From contig JAHKAF010000088.1 in NCBI GenBank assembly GCA_018825865.1, positions 1-13,868 on the forward strand: 13,868 nt of DNA. Direction: 5' to 3'. The notes under the pieces were generated by a model. It saw nothing but the letters and a program-made list of their open reading frames with translations, was not told the origin of the DNA and ran no database searches. A program made the position numbers and the translations under genes. This document shows, piece by piece, positions 12,545 to 13,868 of the stretch. This DNA is from Nanobdellota archaeon. Lineage in GTDB: Archaea > Nanobdellota > Nanobdellia > Pacearchaeales > GW2011-AR1. Position 1 is the first letter of the stretch. Every line of letters starts with the position of its first letter.

Positions 12545-12733
12545 ATGCCAGGATTAATCATAAAATCAAACATCAAGAAAGCTGTTAAAGAACTGGATAA
12601 AAATAACGAAGTCACGAGTGTTGCCGAGGAAGTTGGGCTGGCTCTTGAAAGGAAAGTTGAGGAAGTTTTAAAAGATGCTATCCAAAGGGCGAGGGAAAAT
12701 AAAAGGCGGACTTTGCAGGGGAGAGATATTTAG
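12545..12733 (+). CDS. Short histone-fold (DUF1931-like) DNA-binding protein
   Basis: This 62-residue protein is shaped like half of an archaeal histone fold: a short N-terminal helix (MPGLIIKSNIKKAVKEL), then a long helix ALERKVEEVLKDAIQRARENKR and the closing RRTLQGRDI, which matches the ...KRKT(V/I)...DI end of histones. Such proteins dimerise to bind and compact DNA. It is shorter than classic HMf-type histones (about 67 residues) and closer to DUF1931-type proteins. It is the last gene of the lysK operon, and repeat R3 begins right after its TAG. Confidence 0.7.
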   Translation: MPGLIIKSNIKKAVKELDKNNEVTSVAEEVGLALERKVEEVLKDAIQRARENKRRTLQGRDI

Positions 12734-12900
12734 TCTTGCTCTCGCTCGTATTAATTTCTATGAAGCCGACGCTGTCAGATTTCTTCGCTAAGAAGTTATT
12801 ATCAAATTAGCATATTTTCTAAATATGTTCGGTTGCTCAAGGTATTACGCGAAGCTCTTCTGTTAACTGCTTCTCTTAAACGAACGAAGTGAGCCAATAA
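12734..12900. repeat. Structured intergenic repeat, copy R3
   Basis: It starts immediately after the histone-fold TAG with TCTTGCTCTCGCTCGTATTAATT, parallel to R2 after the trmY TAG. It then has GATTTCTTCGCTAAGAAG (hairpin CTTC 12783-12786/GAAG 12792-12795), TTATTATCAAATTAG, a TTTTCTAAA block, TATTACGCGAAGCT and TTAACTGCTTCTCTTA. The same order is seen in R1, with ATAATGCGAAGCT and TTAACT. No gene is visible in the spacer. Confidence 0.55.
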
Positions 12901-12910
12901 ATTAATATAC
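12901..12910 (+). promoter_or_regulatory. TATA box of the chimeric gene
   Basis: ATTAATATAC is centred about 25 bp upstream of the ATG at 12931. That supports this start over the out-of-frame ATG at 12915 and over the internal Met codon of residue 16. Confidence 0.45.
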
Positions 12911-12930
12911 TTCTATGAATAATTTAGAAT

Positions 12931-13815
12931 ATGATTCTGAAAAATCAGGTGAAAAAAGCCCGCAGAGAAAAGATTATGGGGATTGTTAGAAAAGCTGGAA
13001 GTGAGGAATATGAAACTGAATGGGATGAAAAAGGAATTCCAGTATCTAAGAAAAAATCTGAGATTAAAAAAGGTAGATTGTCGAGGGCGCGTGGTGCAAG
13101 GTTTGAACTGAAGGTTCGAGAAGAGCTTGAATCACAAGGATGGATTATGGATAAGTGGACGAATAATGTTGATTTATCCCAAAGGGATGACTCTAATGAG
13201 CCTTCTGGTGAGCCTCTTGAAGGGAAACTTGTGAAAGCTAAAAGAAAATATAATCCTTTCAAAAAAATGCTCGTCGTGGGAACAGGTTTTCCTGACTTTA
13301 TCGCATTCAAAAAGCCTGTGCGCCGCTCGGCGTATACCCAACCAAGTAGGTGCAGAGCAAGGGCACAAGACCCCAAAGCACGGAATGTTGGGGCAAAGAA
13401 AAAGCCAGAGAAAGCAGGATTCAGACATTTGATTACTTCTGTTCAACTGAAGAAAGAAAAAGAACTTAACAAAGAATCACAGGCAAGGGCAAAGAAAGTT
13501 GCGAAGTGGATAGAAAAATATGCTGGAGAAGATATGAAGTTTGAGGTTAAAACAGAAATTTCTGCTGAATTAAGTGAGAAAGAGAAAGAAGCTATGAAAG
13601 AATTAAGGAAAAGTTTGGAAAGCAGGGATTTCAATGAAGAGAAATTATTTGATGAATTTTATAGTATTTGTGAAAAGCTTGAAATGAAAAATAAAGAATT
13701 TTTCGACGCTGCTTATAGAGTTATTATTGGGAAAAATAAAGGTCCAAGATTAGCAAGTTTGATTTTAACAATTGGAAAAGATAAAATAATTAAACTCTTG
13801 GAGCAGGTTAAATGA
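12931..13815 (+). CDS. Chimera: nuclease-like N-terminus fused to a LysRS C-terminal domain
   Basis: This 294-residue protein has three parts. Residues 1-128 resemble a small PD-(D/E)XK-type nuclease family (RARGARFELKVREELESQGW with E59; KAKRKYNPF; GTGFPDFIAF with D122). The E-x-K strand expected after the PDF motif is missing. Residues about 129-158 are encoded by the palindromic element (copy B). Residues 163-294 duplicate the LysRS C-terminal domain (LysRS 367-498; about 113 of 132 residues identical). It probably arose by recombination between a nuclease gene and a lysK duplicate at or near the element. It is open throughout, so it may be expressed, but nuclease activity is doubtful. The stop overlaps the next ATG, as in lysK. 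Confidence 0.75.
   Translation: MILKNQVKKARREKIMGIVRKAGSEEYETEWDEKGIPVSKKKSEIKKGRLSRARGARFELKVREELESQGWIMDKWTNNVDLSQRDDSNEPSGEPLEGKLVKAKRKYNPFKKMLVVGTGFPDFIAFKKPVRRSAYTQPSRCRARAQDPKARNVGAKKKPEKAGFRHLITSVQLKKEKELNKESQARAKKVAKWIEKYAGEDMKFEVKTEISAELSEKEKEAMKELRKSLESRDFNEEKLFDEFYSICEKLEMKNKEFFDAAYRVIIGKNKGPRLASLILTIGKDKIIKLLEQVK
13321..13403 (+). repeat. In-frame intragenic palindromic element, full copy B
   Basis: Hairpin CGCCG-CT-CGGCG (13321-13332), TATACCC, a longer middle than copy A, GGGCACAAG, then CCCCAA (13371-13376) pairing with TTGGGG (13388-13393) around CGGAATG, then GGGGCAAAGAAA. The first stem is perfect in both copies although the pairs differ (CGCAG/CTGCG in copy A), which is compensatory change. 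The element lies exactly at the junction between the nuclease-like part and the LysRS-like part. Confidence 0.65.
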
Positions 13816-13868
13816 AATTCTTACTAAAAATCTTAATTGGAATAATTGCCATAGTAATCGCAGTTCTC
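13402..13868 (+). repeat. Diverged duplicate of 11861-12343 (lysK 3' end plus membrane gene start)
   Basis: Homology starts near AAGCCAG(A/C)GAAA and runs to the window edge, keeping the ATGA gene overlap. The coding part differs at scattered sites (19 of 132 residues). By contrast 13810-13868 is identical to 12285-12343 over 59 bp. The right end lies outside the window. Confidence 0.85.
13812..13868 (+). CDS. 5' end of a second copy of the small membrane protein gene
   Basis: Nineteen codons beginning MKFLLKILIGIIAIVIAVL are visible before the window ends, identical at nucleotide level to 12287-12343. The gene overlaps the upstream stop as ATGA. Whether the rest is intact, or a second histone-fold gene follows, cannot be seen. 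Confidence 0.75.
   Translation, partial: MKFLLKILIGIIAIVIAVL

Noticed and set aside
12915..12989. 24-codon frame starting at the earlier ATG before the chimera
   Set aside because: It is short, unrecognised and out of frame with the chimera. TATA spacing favours the ATG at 12931.
12945..13634. Long minus-strand frames opposite the chimeric gene
   Set aside because: They are antisense shadows of the Lys/Glu-rich plus-strand gene. The plus-strand product has clear homology to LysRS over 132 residues.

Overview
The window looks like a piece of a small, AT-rich archaeal genome, most probably a DPANN lineage (Woesearchaeota/Pacearchaeota-like). The domain call rests on archaeal-type genes: ribosomal proteins S19e, L39e and L31e, a Cbf5/TruB-type pseudouridine synthase, TrmY, a class I lysyl-tRNA synthetase and a short histone-fold protein. 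It is also supported by TATA boxes centred about 25 bp upstream of many start codons, which implies leaderless mRNAs. The DPANN placement is inference from small gene sizes, base composition and overall flavour.

Layout. 1-165: tail of an unrecognised gene. 165-1887: ribosomal protein operon (S19e, two small unknown proteins, L39e, L31e), with the only clear 5' leader in the window. 1880-4153 (minus strand): a complete diversity-generating retroelement (DGR), in transcription order variable protein with VR, then TR, then reverse transcriptase. 4217-4534: MazG-like NTP pyrophosphohydrolase (minus). 4788-5492: AlkD-like DNA glycosylase. 5558-7336: GlmS (minus), divergent from truB-trmY (7388-8987), both apparently driven by one palindromic TATA box. 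9259-10763: acylphosphatase, a small unknown gene, RNase HI and a Nudix hydrolase. 10794-12733: lysK, a small membrane protein and a histone-fold protein. 12931-13815: a chimera of a nuclease-like N-terminus with a second copy of the LysRS C-terminal domain. The window ends inside a second copy of the membrane-protein gene.

The DGR is the main system. TR (2943-3027) and VR (3311-3395) align without gaps over 85 bp with 12 mismatches, and all 12 fall at template-strand adenines. VR forms the C-terminal ligand-face-like end of a 287-residue protein, and a 6-bp GC-rich hairpin abuts VR but not TR. The RT carries the DGR-type LGNLTSQ and YVDD motifs.

Two repeat families that the genes do not explain are also present. 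The first is a small GC-rich hairpin element inserted in frame inside protein-coding genes (truB PUA domain, the chimeric nuclease, and shorter cores in truB and rpl31e). It shows compensatory changes in a stem and recalls bacterial Rickettsia palindromic elements. The second is a roughly 150-250 bp structured intergenic repeat (4587-4758, 8988-9220, 12734-12900) with conserved hairpins, two copies of which begin directly after a TAG stop codon.
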